DNA of 6,200 bases from an uncultured Pseudomonadota bacterium. Lineage in GTDB: Bacteria; Pseudomonadota; Gammaproteobacteria; Burkholderiales; Thiobacillaceae. Positions within the stretch are counted from its first letter, which is position 1. The number at the start of each line of letters is the position of its first letter. A program made the translations under genes and the position numbers. The stretch lies in NCBI GenBank assembly GCA_903918705.1, contig CAIXFP010000670.1:1-6200 (forward strand), written 5' to 3'. Below, piece after piece: positions 1-5,269 of the stretch. The notes beneath the pieces are model-generated. The model did no database searches and was not told the DNA's origin. It was given only the letters and a program-made list of their open reading frames with translations.

Positions 1-288
1 ATCCGGGGATTGCGGCACGTGGGAGGAACCGGCCGGACTGTGGATGAAGGTACCGGCCGGATAGCAGTGGGCACCATCGCAGAAGGTGCCGGACACCACG
101 AAGACTTCTTCCGCCCCGGGCAGGTGGACGTCCAGTTCCGGATAGACCGCGCCGGGGCCGATCTCGAACAGCAGCGCCTTCCTGCCGCCGGGTTGCGACC
201 AGAGCGGGCGGATGGTGAAACCGGGACGGCCGATTTCCCTTGGTGCCACTTCCTGCCAGTGAACGGCGACTACACCTTCCAGGTTCAT
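1..288 (-). CDS. ChrR-like cupin-domain protein, N-terminal part (3' end outside window)
   Basis: The first 96 codons are present and the gene leaves the window on the left. The visible protein looks like the single-domain cupins related to the C-terminal half of the anti-sigma factor ChrR. It has a short N-terminal strand region (W11, then RPGFTIRPLW at 21-30). The first cupin motif region follows, with E51, H55 and E60/E61 around PGAEEVFVVSG (57-67). Next comes AGTFIHSPAGSSHVP (78-92), with H83 and H90 as possible metal ligands. Such proteins are soluble, usually bind Zn or another divalent metal, and mostly lack a defined substrate, so I assign no reaction. The ATG at 288 is the only usual start codon after an in-frame TAA about 36 bases upstream. 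No Shine-Dalgarno sequence sits just before it; a strong stem-loop ends 1 base from the ATG instead. The gene follows purL on the same strand, so co-transcription is possible. Family assignment is fairly sure; function is unknown. Confidence 0.85.
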   Translation of the reverse strand, partial: MNLEGVVAVHWQEVAPREIGRPGFTIRPLWSQPGGRKALLFEIGPGAVYPELDVHLPGAEEVFVVSGTFCDGAHCYPAGTFIHSPAGSSHVPQSPD

Positions 289-345
289 GTCCGCGGCCCG
301 TCGGTAAACTCGATACCCCTGAATTTACCGGCCCGGGCCGCGGAT
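289..345 (-). promoter_or_regulatory. Strong stem-loop filling the purL-cupin gap
   Basis: Two nested perfect inverted repeats lie here. The outer arms are TCCGCGGCCCG (290-300) and CGGGCCGCGGA (334-344). The inner arms are CGGTAAA (302-308) and TTTACCG (324-330). They are separated by a 1 x 3 base internal loop, giving 18 paired bases around a 15-base loop. On the transcribed (minus) strand the structure starts 8 bases after the purL stop and ends one base before the cupin ATG. The loop carries AGGGG on that strand, the only Shine-Dalgarno-like string near this start. No T-run follows, so it is not a canonical intrinsic terminator. It could protect the purL mRNA 3' end, hinder cupin translation, or attenuate read-through. 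The pairing is read directly from the sequence; the role is inference. Confidence 0.55.
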
Positions 346-352
346 CGCCAGT

Positions 353-3300
353 TCACCCCACCCACTTCCGCGCATTCCGGAACAGCCGCAGCCAGGGGCC
401 GTCCTCCCGCCAGTCGTCCGGCTTCCAGGAGTGCTGCGCGGCGCGGAACACCCGTTCCGGGTGGGGCATCATGATGGTGAAACGGCCGTCCGGGGTGGTG
501 AGGCCGGTGATGCCCTTGGGCGAACCGTTGGGGTTGAGCGGATAGGCTTCGGTCTTGCGGCCGCGGTTGTCCACGTAGCGCAGGCACACCTCGGCGTCCT
601 TGCGCTGGTCCTTGGAATCGAACACCGCCCTGCCCTCGCCGTGGGCGACGACGATGGGCATGCGGGAACCGGCCATGACGGCGAACAGGATGGAGGGCGT
701 CTCCGGCACTTCCACCATGACGAAGCGGGCCTCGAACTGCTCCGAGAGGTTGCGCTCGAAACGCGGCCAGGCATCCGCGCCGGGGATGATGTCCTTCAAG
801 CGGCTCATCATCTGGCAGCCGTTGCACACCCCCAGTGCGAAGCTGTCCTGGCGCGCGAAGAAGGCCTGGAACTCGTCGCGGGCGCGGGCGTTGTGCAGGA
901 TGGACGCGGCCCAGCCGCCGCCAGCGCCGAGCACGTCGCCGTAACTGAAGCCGCCGCAGGCCGCCAGGCCCTGGAAGTCCTTGAGTTTCATCCGGCCGGC
1001 AAGGATGTCGCTCATGTGCACGTCTACCGGCGCGAAGCCGGCGCTGGCGAAGGCGGCGGCCATTTCCACCTGGCCGTTGACGCCCTGCTCGCGCAGGATG
1101 GCGACCTTGGGCTGGACAGCCTTGGAGCCCTTCCCCCTCCGGTGGAGGGGTTGGGGCGAGGGAGCGGGCGTGGCTATATCTGCGCCGGCGGCCATTGCCG
1201 AGATCTTTCCCTCTCCCCCGGCCCCTCCCCCCCGGGGGAAGGGGAGCGTCACGTCCTCGTTCGGGTCGAACGTCAGCTTGGCATGCAGGCCCGGATTCCG
1301 CTTCGCCAGCCCCTTGAACTCCTGCTCCGCGCAATCCGGGTTGTCGCGCAGGGCCTGGATGCGGGAACTGGTCTCGGACCAGGCCTGGAGCAGGTCGGCG
1401 CGGGCTTCGTCGAACACCGCAACACCTTCACGCAGGATGCGGATGCGATCCTTGCGGTTGAGGTGGCCGACGACGTAGAACTCGTCGCGGATGCCGGCTT
1501 CCAGGCAAGCTTCCAGGACTGCCTTGGTATCGCCGCGGCGCACCTGGAGCACCGCACCCAGTTCCTCGTTGAACAGGATGCCAAACAAGCGGCTGGTGTA
1601 GGGCTCGTGGGGATCTGGAGCGTCCGCCACGTCTTCCATGATGTCGTCGTGGAGGCGGTGGTATCTGAGTTCATCCACGTCCAGATCGACGCCGCAATGG
1701 CCGGCGAAGGCCATCTCGCAGATCGCGGCGAACAGGCCGCCGTCGGACCGGTCGTGATACGCAAGAATCTTGCCCTCGGCGTTGAGGCGCTGGATCAGGC
1801 CGAAGAAAGCCTTGAGGCGCGCCGGTTCGTCCACGTCCGGGCAGGCGTCGCCCAGTTCGCCGTAGACCTGGCCCAGGATGGAGCCGCCCAGGCGGTTGTG
1901 GCCGCGGCCCAGGTCCAGCAGGATCAGGTCGGTCTCGCCTTGATCGCTGCGCAGTTGCGGCGTCAGGGTGCGGCGCGCGTCCGGGCTGGGGGCGAAGGCT
2001 GTGACGATGAGGGACAGGGGCGACACCACCGCCTTCTTCTCGCCTTCCACTTCCCAGCGGGTGGCCATGGACATGGAATCCTTGCCCACCGGAATGCTTA
2101 TCCCCAATAGCGGGCACAGCTCCTTGCCCACGGCGCGCACCGTGTCGTACAGGGCGGCGTCCTCGCCGGGCTGTCCGGCGGCGGCCATCCAGTTGGCGGA
2201 GAGGCGCACGTCGGAAATGTCGCCCACCCGGGCGGCGGCCAAGTTGGTGAGTGCCTCGGCCACCGCCATGCGGCCGGAGGCGGCCGGGTCGATCAGGGCG
2301 ATGGGGCTGCGTTCGCCCATGGCCATGGCCTCGCCCAAATGGGTTTCGTAGCCCATGGTGGTCACCGCCACGTCCGCCACCGGCACTTGCCAGGGGCCGA
2401 CGAACTGGTCGCGGGCAGTGTAGCCGCCCACGGTACGGTCGCCGATGGTGATGAGGAAAGACTTGCTGGCCACGGCGGGGTGGCGCAGCACTCGGTAAGC
2501 GGCTTCATTCAAATCCAGGCCGCCGGCATTGAAGGGCTTCAGGACCGGGGCCGCGTGCTTCACGTCGCGGGTCATGCGCGGCGGCTTGCCGAGCAGCACC
2601 TCCATTTCCATGTCGACGGCGTTGTTCTCGAAATGACGGTCGCTCACGGTCAGGTGGCCGTCGTCCGTGGCGATACCCACCACCGAATAGGGGCAACGCT
2701 CCCGCTCGCACAGTTTCCGAAACAAGGCCAGGCTCTCCGGGGCGATGGCCAGGACGTAGCGTTCCTGGGCCTCGTTGCACCAGATTTCCCGCGGACTCAT
2801 GCCCGGCTCCAGGCTGGGCACGTCGCGCAGTTCGAATTTCGCGCCCAGCCCGGCGCCGTGGGCCAGTTCCGGCATGGCGTTGGAGAGGCCGCCGGCGCCC
2901 ACGTCGTGCACCGAGAGGATCGGATTCTTCGCGCCCATCTGCCAGCAACGGTCGATGACCTCCTGGGCACGCCGCTGGATTTCCGGATTGCCGCGCTGCA
3001 CCGAATCGAAGTCCAGCGCCTCGACATTGGAACCCGCACCCATGCTGGAAGCCGCGCCCCCGCCCAGGCCGATCAGCAGGCCGGGGCCGCCCAACTGGAT
3101 CAACAGGGTGCCGGCGGCGAAGGTCTGCTTGGCGATGTGGCGTTCCTGGATGTTACCGAGGCCGCCAGCCAACATGATCGGCTTGTGGTAGCCGCGCATG
3201 CGGCCATCCGGAGCCTGCAGTTCGAAGGTGCGGAAATAGCCGGTGAGGTTGGGACGGCCGAACTCGTTGTTGAAGGCGGCGGCTCCCAAAGGTCCGTCGA

Positions 3301-4393
3301 TCATGATCTGCAGCGGCGAGACGATGCGCCCCGGGCGGCCGTAGGCGTGCTCCCAGGGTTGCTGGTAGCCGGGGATGTCCAGGTTGGACACGGTGAAGCC
3401 GCACAGGCCGGCCTTGGGCTTGGAACCCTGGCCCACCGCGCCCTCGTCGCGGATCTCGCCGCCGGAGCCGGTGGCCGCCCCGGCGAAGGGAGCGATGGCG
3501 GTGGGGTGGTTGTGGGTCTCCACCTTCATCAGGATGTGGGTGGGCTCCTGATGAAAGCCATAAACGCCTTTCGCATCCGGGTAGAAGCGGCCGATCCTGG
3601 CGCCTTCGATCACCGAGGCGTTGTCGTGGTAGGCCGACAGCGTGCCCTGGGGACGCACGTGGTGGGTGTGGCGAATCATGCCAAACAGGGATTCCGTCTG
3701 CTGCTCGCCGTCGATCACCCACTCGGCGTTGAAGATCTTGTGGCGGCAGTGCTCGGAGTTGGCCTGGGCGAACATCATCAATTCCACGTCGGTGGGATTG
3801 CGCTGCACCGCCTTGAAGCTCTTCACCAGGTAGTCGATTTCATCCGGCGACAAAGCCAGGCCCATGGCCGCGTTGGCGTCTTCCAGCGCGCCCTTGCCCC
3901 CCTTCAGGATGTCTACCGAGGCCAGTGCTTGCGGCGCCACATGGTGGAACAATCTTTCCGCCTGGCGTTCGTCGAACAGCACACTTTCGGTCATGCGGTC
4001 GTGCAGAAAAGGCAACGCCGCCTCCGCCACGCCGGGCTTCACCGGCTTGCCCTTCTTGTTCAGCAATTTCCAGGCGACGCCATGCTCGATCCGGGTGATG
4101 GCGGCCAGGCCGCAGTTGGCGGCGATGTCCGTGGCCTTGGACGACCAGGGCGACACGGTGCCCAGGCGTGGGGTGATCAGCAGCGCCGCCGCTTCCGGCT
4201 CATGGGCTTCGGCCCGTAGCAACTCGCCAAGGAAGGCGAGGTCGGCAGCGCTCAAGTCGGCGCTGATTTCCACGAAATAGCGCTGCTCCGCGTGGGCCTC
4301 GGCGACCCCCAAGGGGGCGACAGCCTCCAGCAGTTTGTTGATGCGGAATTCGGAAAGGGCGGGACCACCCTTGAGGAACAGGACGCGGGACAT
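353..4393 (-). CDS. purL: Phosphoribosylformylglycinamidine synthase (FGAM synthase, large one-chain type)
   Basis: Catalyses the fourth step of de novo purine synthesis in the cytosol: FGAR + glutamine + ATP gives FGAM + glutamate + ADP + Pi. The 1346 residues read in family order. First is an N-terminal PurS-like domain (about 1-150). Then come a linker with NSEHCRH at 212-218 and the first synthetase half, with KVETHNHP at 290-297 and the Gly-rich ATGSGGEIRDEG just after. The second half has DQFVGPWQVP at 662-671 and GKDSM at 770-774. A C-terminal class I glutaminase starts near 1096, with nucleophile C1190 in GVCNGCQ and the H1311/E1313 pair in MPHPERVF. All key residues are present. The protein is somewhat longer than the roughly 1300 residues usual for proteobacterial PurL, because of about 40 extra Gly/Pro/Arg-rich residues (about 1049-1091) encoded by a repeat insertion. 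The ATG at 4393 matches the family N-terminus, and an in-frame TAA lies 36 bases upstream. No clear Shine-Dalgarno sequence precedes it. Confidence 0.97.
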   Translation of the reverse strand: MSRVLFLKGGPALSEFRINKLLEAVAPLGVAEAHAEQRYFVEISADLSAADLAFLGELLRAEAHEPEAAALLITPRLGTVSPWSSKATDIAANCGLAAITRIEHGVAWKLLNKKGKPVKPGVAEAALPFLHDRMTESVLFDERQAERLFHHVAPQALASVDILKGGKGALEDANAAMGLALSPDEIDYLVKSFKAVQRNPTDVELMMFAQANSEHCRHKIFNAEWVIDGEQQTESLFGMIRHTHHVRPQGTLSAYHDNASVIEGARIGRFYPDAKGVYGFHQEPTHILMKVETHNHPTAIAPFAGAATGSGGEIRDEGAVGQGSKPKAGLCGFTVSNLDIPGYQQPWEHAYGRPGRIVSPLQIMIDGPLGAAAFNNEFGRPNLTGYFRTFELQAPDGRMRGYHKPIMLAGGLGNIQERHIAKQTFAAGTLLIQLGGPGLLIGLGGGAASSMGAGSNVEALDFDSVQRGNPEIQRRAQEVIDRCWQMGAKNPILSVHDVGAGGLSNAMPELAHGAGLGAKFELRDVPSLEPGMSPREIWCNEAQERYVLAIAPESLALFRKLCERERCPYSVVGIATDDGHLTVSDRHFENNAVDMEMEVLLGKPPRMTRDVKHAAPVLKPFNAGGLDLNEAAYRVLRHPAVASKSFLITIGDRTVGGYTARDQFVGPWQVPVADVAVTTMGYETHLGEAMAMGERSPIALIDPAASGRMAVAEALTNLAAARVGDISDVRLSANWMAAAGQPGEDAALYDTVRAVGKELCPLLGISIPVGKDSMSMATRWEVEGEKKAVVSPLSLIVTAFAPSPDARRTLTPQLRSDQGETDLILLDLGRGHNRLGGSILGQVYGELGDACPDVDEPARLKAFFGLIQRLNAEGKILAYHDRSDGGLFAAICEMAFAGHCGVDLDVDELRYHRLHDDIMEDVADAPDPHEPYTSRLFGILFNEELGAVLQVRRGDTKAVLEACLEAGIRDEFYVVGHLNRKDRIRILREGVAVFDEARADLLQAWSETSSRIQALRDNPDCAEQEFKGLAKRNPGLHAKLTFDPNEDVTLPFPRGGGAGGEGKISAMAAGADIATPAPSPQPLHRRGKGSKAVQPKVAILREQGVNGQVEMAAAFASAGFAPVDVHMSDILAGRMKLKDFQGLAACGGFSYGDVLGAGGGWAASILHNARARDEFQAFFARQDSFALGVCNGCQMMSRLKDIIPGADAWPRFERNLSEQFEARFVMVEVPETPSILFAVMAGSRMPIVVAHGEGRAVFDSKDQRKDAEVCLRYVDNRGRKTEAYPLNPNGSPKGITGLTTPDGRFTIMMPHPERVFRAAQHSWKPDDWREDGPWLRLFRNARKWVG
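1128..1243. repeat. REP-like inverted repeat pair inserted in frame within purL
   Basis: Two related G/C-tract units face each other. The left unit (about 1128-1163) begins CCCTTCCCCC and contains a hairpin CCCCTCC-GGT-GGAGGGG, then TTGGGGCGAGGGA. The right unit (about 1209-1243) read on the minus strand begins with the same CCCTTCCCCC, then a G-run, GGAGGGG, CCGGGG and GAGAGGGA. About 45 unrelated bases lie between them. This resembles the dispersed palindromic repeats of many G+C-rich proteobacteria, which often give false Pro/Gly/Glu-rich peptides when translated. Here it is translated within PurL without a stop or frameshift, yielding PFPRGGGAGGEG and, later, PAPSPQPLHRRGKG, between the synthetase part and the glutaminase domain. 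Copy number elsewhere in the genome cannot be seen from this window, so family membership is inferred from the structure. Confidence 0.7.
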
Positions 4394-4423
4394 GGGGCCG
4401 GGCTCTGATGCGGGAAAGCGCGG

Positions 4424-4429
4424 ATTTTA
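4424..4429 (-). promoter_or_regulatory. purL: Candidate -10 box for purL
   Basis: The minus strand reads TAAAAT here, one mismatch from TATAAT, ending 30 bases before the purL ATG. Transcription would start near 4417 and leave a leader of about 23 bases. No good -35 hexamer lies 16-18 bases upstream, so the promoter would be weak or activator-dependent. If it is the real promoter, the inverted repeats at 4441-4555 would be DNA sites upstream of it, not part of the mRNA. Confidence 0.28.
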
Positions 4430-4440
4430 GCGTGAAACCT

Positions 4441-4555
4441 GGCGCCGGCTTTCGTGACGGCGCCGCCGGTGCCTCGACAAATGGCACCAGGATGCACGCC
4501 ACAGCGACATGACCGCGCGGCCATGTCGGAAAATTCGCGGGTCCAATTCAGGACC
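4441..4555. repeat. Cluster of four inverted repeats upstream of purL
   Basis: Four perfect or near-perfect stems follow one another. GGCGCCG (4441-4447) pairs with CGGCGCC (4458-4464). GGTGCC (4468-4473) pairs with GGCACC (4483-4488). CGACATG (4505-4511) pairs with CATGTCG (4522-4528), enclosing the palindrome CCGCGCGG (4513-4520), so 11 of 12 pairs match over 24 bases. GGTCC (4540-4544) pairs with GGACC (4551-4555). A fifth weaker stem, GTCGG/CCGAC, lies at 4578-4593. None is followed by a T-run. They could be the structured 5' leader of purL if transcription begins above 4560, or protein-binding operators. G+C-rich DNA gives short stems by chance, so only the 24-base palindrome and the 7-bp stem stand out individually. 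Confidence 0.45.
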
Positions 4556-4634
4556 GAAATGCAGTACCCCTCGCCCAGTCGGAGCAAGCCGACCAGACCT
4601 TACACCCGGTGGCATCGGCAATTTCCGGACACAA

Positions 4635-4718
4635 TATACTGGCTGGGCGAAGGCCCCCGCTGGAAAACAGCGCCTTTGCACGGCGCAATCCGACAGGCGG
4701 TCAAAGACGCGGTTGCGC
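4635..4718 (+). ncRNA. Possible small RNA locus: TATACT box followed by two stems
   Basis: TATACT at 4635-4640 resembles a -10 box. A start 7 bases on would coincide with the first base of a 12-bp hairpin. That hairpin pairs GCGAAGG (4647-4653) with CCTTTGC (4673-4679, one G-T) and CGCTG (4658-4662) with CAGCG (4668-4672), around the loop GAAAA, with a CCCC bulge. A second stem follows: GCGCAA (4683-4688) plus CCG (4690-4692) pair with CGG plus TTGCGC (4710-4718). There is no good -35 hexamer, no T-run terminator and no match to an RNA family I recognise, so this is a weak proposal. The strand is also uncertain, because the stems fold equally on the minus strand. Confidence 0.22.
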
Positions 4719-4749
4719 GTTACGTTGCATCAACAAGGTCGCACTGAAA

Positions 4750-4765
4750 CAAACGCTTACGCTTG
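4750..4765 (-). terminator. Weak candidate terminator of the Mth938-domain gene
   Basis: On the minus strand, 25 bases after the stop codon, CAAGCG pairs with CGTTTG (one G-U) around a TAAG loop and is followed by TTTC. The stem is short and the T-run has only three bases, so termination here would be inefficient or Rho-assisted. Confidence 0.25.
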
Positions 4766-4790
4766 CATGACGGCCATGGCGCAGCCTGGG

Positions 4791-5159
4791 TTACTCCAGG
4801 ATCAGGGCCGCGGCCACCCGACGTCCTTCCGCGGCCAGGATGTTGTAAGTGCGACATGCCGCGGCGGTGTCCATGACCTCCACCCCGATGCGCGCCTTGA
4901 TCAGCCCGGCATAGAGGGCGGGGGAGGGAAAGCGCAGACGGGCGCCACAGCCCAGCAGCACGATTTCCGGCGCGCGCATCAGCACCAGGTCGAAATCCCG
5001 GGCTGACAGGTTTTCAAAAACCGCAACCCATGGACTCACCACTTCGTCGGGTAGCACGATCAGGCTGGTTTCATGGCGTTCACGGTTCACCAGCACATGA
5101 TTCGGGCCGTGGCCGGTGATCTGGTTGCTGTCGGAGCTACGGGAAAGATGCAGTTTCAT
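4791..5159 (-). CDS. Mth938-like (DUF498) domain protein
   Basis: A 122-residue soluble protein consisting of a single Mth938/DUF498 domain. Bacterial members (the Xcc1710 type) are small proteins of unknown function, and the animal relative NDUFAF3 helps assemble respiratory complex I. The family signature is clear: a start MKLHL, SLIVLPDEV at 32-40, PEIVLLGCGARLRFP at 64-78, and GVEVMDTAAACRTYNIL at 92-108, followed by AEGRRVAAALIL at the C-terminus. Length is normal and nothing is missing. I chose the ATG at 5159. A longer reading would need a TTG at 5189 and would add MARDGPPPFH, which is not family-like and would cover the palindrome at 5173-5187. No Shine-Dalgarno sequence precedes the ATG; the bases there read CCTCCTCC. 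There is no signal peptide or membrane segment. It is divergent from the aminotransferase gene, a pairing I recall from betaproteobacterial genomes. Family assignment is firm; the function is unknown. Confidence 0.88.
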   Translation of the reverse strand: MKLHLSRSSDSNQITGHGPNHVLVNRERHETSLIVLPDEVVSPWVAVFENLSARDFDLVLMRAPEIVLLGCGARLRFPSPALYAGLIKARIGVEVMDTAAACRTYNILAAEGRRVAAALILE

Positions 5160-5172
5160 GTGAAATGGAGGA

Positions 5173-5187
5173 GGCCCGTCACGGGCC
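5173..5187. promoter_or_regulatory. Perfect 15-base palindrome in the divergent promoter region
   Basis: GGCCCGT (5173-5179) and ACGGGCC (5181-5187) are perfect inverted repeats around a single C. The site ends 13 bases upstream of the Mth938 gene's ATG, where a repressor could bind or where the mRNA could fold a hairpin close to the start codon. No specific regulator is recognised. Confidence 0.4.
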
Positions 5188-5202
5188 AAAAGCTTACGGC
5201 GC

Positions 5203-5232
5203 TCGACGCTGGGCGCCCGACTCCCGTAAGAT
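5203..5232 (+). promoter_or_regulatory. alaC: Candidate promoter for alaC with an overlapping inverted repeat
   Basis: TCGACG (5203-5208, 4 of 6 to TTGACA) and TAAGAT (5227-5232, 4 of 6 to TATAAT) are 18 bases apart. They would start transcription near 5239, about 31 bases before the alaC ATG. The inverted repeat CGTAA-GA-TTACG (5225-5236) covers the proposed -10 box, the position expected of a repressor site. Copies of TTACG also lie at 5194 and 5242. Both hexamers are weak matches. Confidence 0.28.
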
Positions 5233-5269
5233 TACGCGCTTTTACGGCTCCTTGCGGCACCCCCTCCCG

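Larger units (their letters stand above)
4394..4790. other. Gap of about 400 bases without a convincing gene
   Basis: Open frames exist on both strands but none has a recognisable product, a Shine-Dalgarno sequence, or the strong G/C third-position bias of the neighbouring genes. The stretch instead holds the likely purL promoter, at least seven short inverted repeats between 4441 and 4718, an AT-rich TATACT at 4635-4640, and a weak hairpin after the Mth938 gene. No tRNA and no known riboswitch is recognised. It may be a regulatory leader, a small RNA locus, or decayed sequence. Confidence 0.6.

Noticed and set aside
289..345. Intrinsic terminator after purL
   Set aside because: The stem is strong, but no T-run follows it on either strand, and the structure ends at the next gene's start codon.
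1128..1243. purL disrupted by the repeat insertion (pseudogene)
   Set aside because: The frame is open through the insertion, and the whole glutaminase domain with its catalytic Cys, His and Glu follows intact, so it is read as a functional gene with an enlarged linker.
431..4219. Long open frames on the plus strand opposite purL (431-2110 and 2339-4219)
   Set aside because: They are shadows of purL caused by high G+C codon bias. Their translations are repetitive His/Ala/Gly/Val-rich strings with no recognisable domain, while the opposite strand encodes a full PurL.
4454..4747. Possible 97-codon plus-strand gene in the gap upstream of purL
   Set aside because: Its C-terminal part looks mildly protein-like, but codon use lacks the strong G/C third-position bias of the neighbours. 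It overlaps several inverted repeats, has no Shine-Dalgarno sequence, and resembles nothing I recognise.
4750..4765. PurR-like operator upstream of purL (CAAACGCTTACGCTTG)
   Set aside because: It is superficially similar to the E. coli PurR box, but only 5 of 8 half-site positions are symmetric. It lacks the central CG step and lies more than 350 bases from purL, directly after the Mth938 gene. A weak terminator hairpin explains it better.
5165..5269. Upstream in-frame ATG at 5165 as the alaC start
   Set aside because: It would add 35 residues that do not resemble the family N-terminus, has no ribosome-binding site before it, and would place the intergenic palindromes and promoter-like boxes inside the coding sequence.
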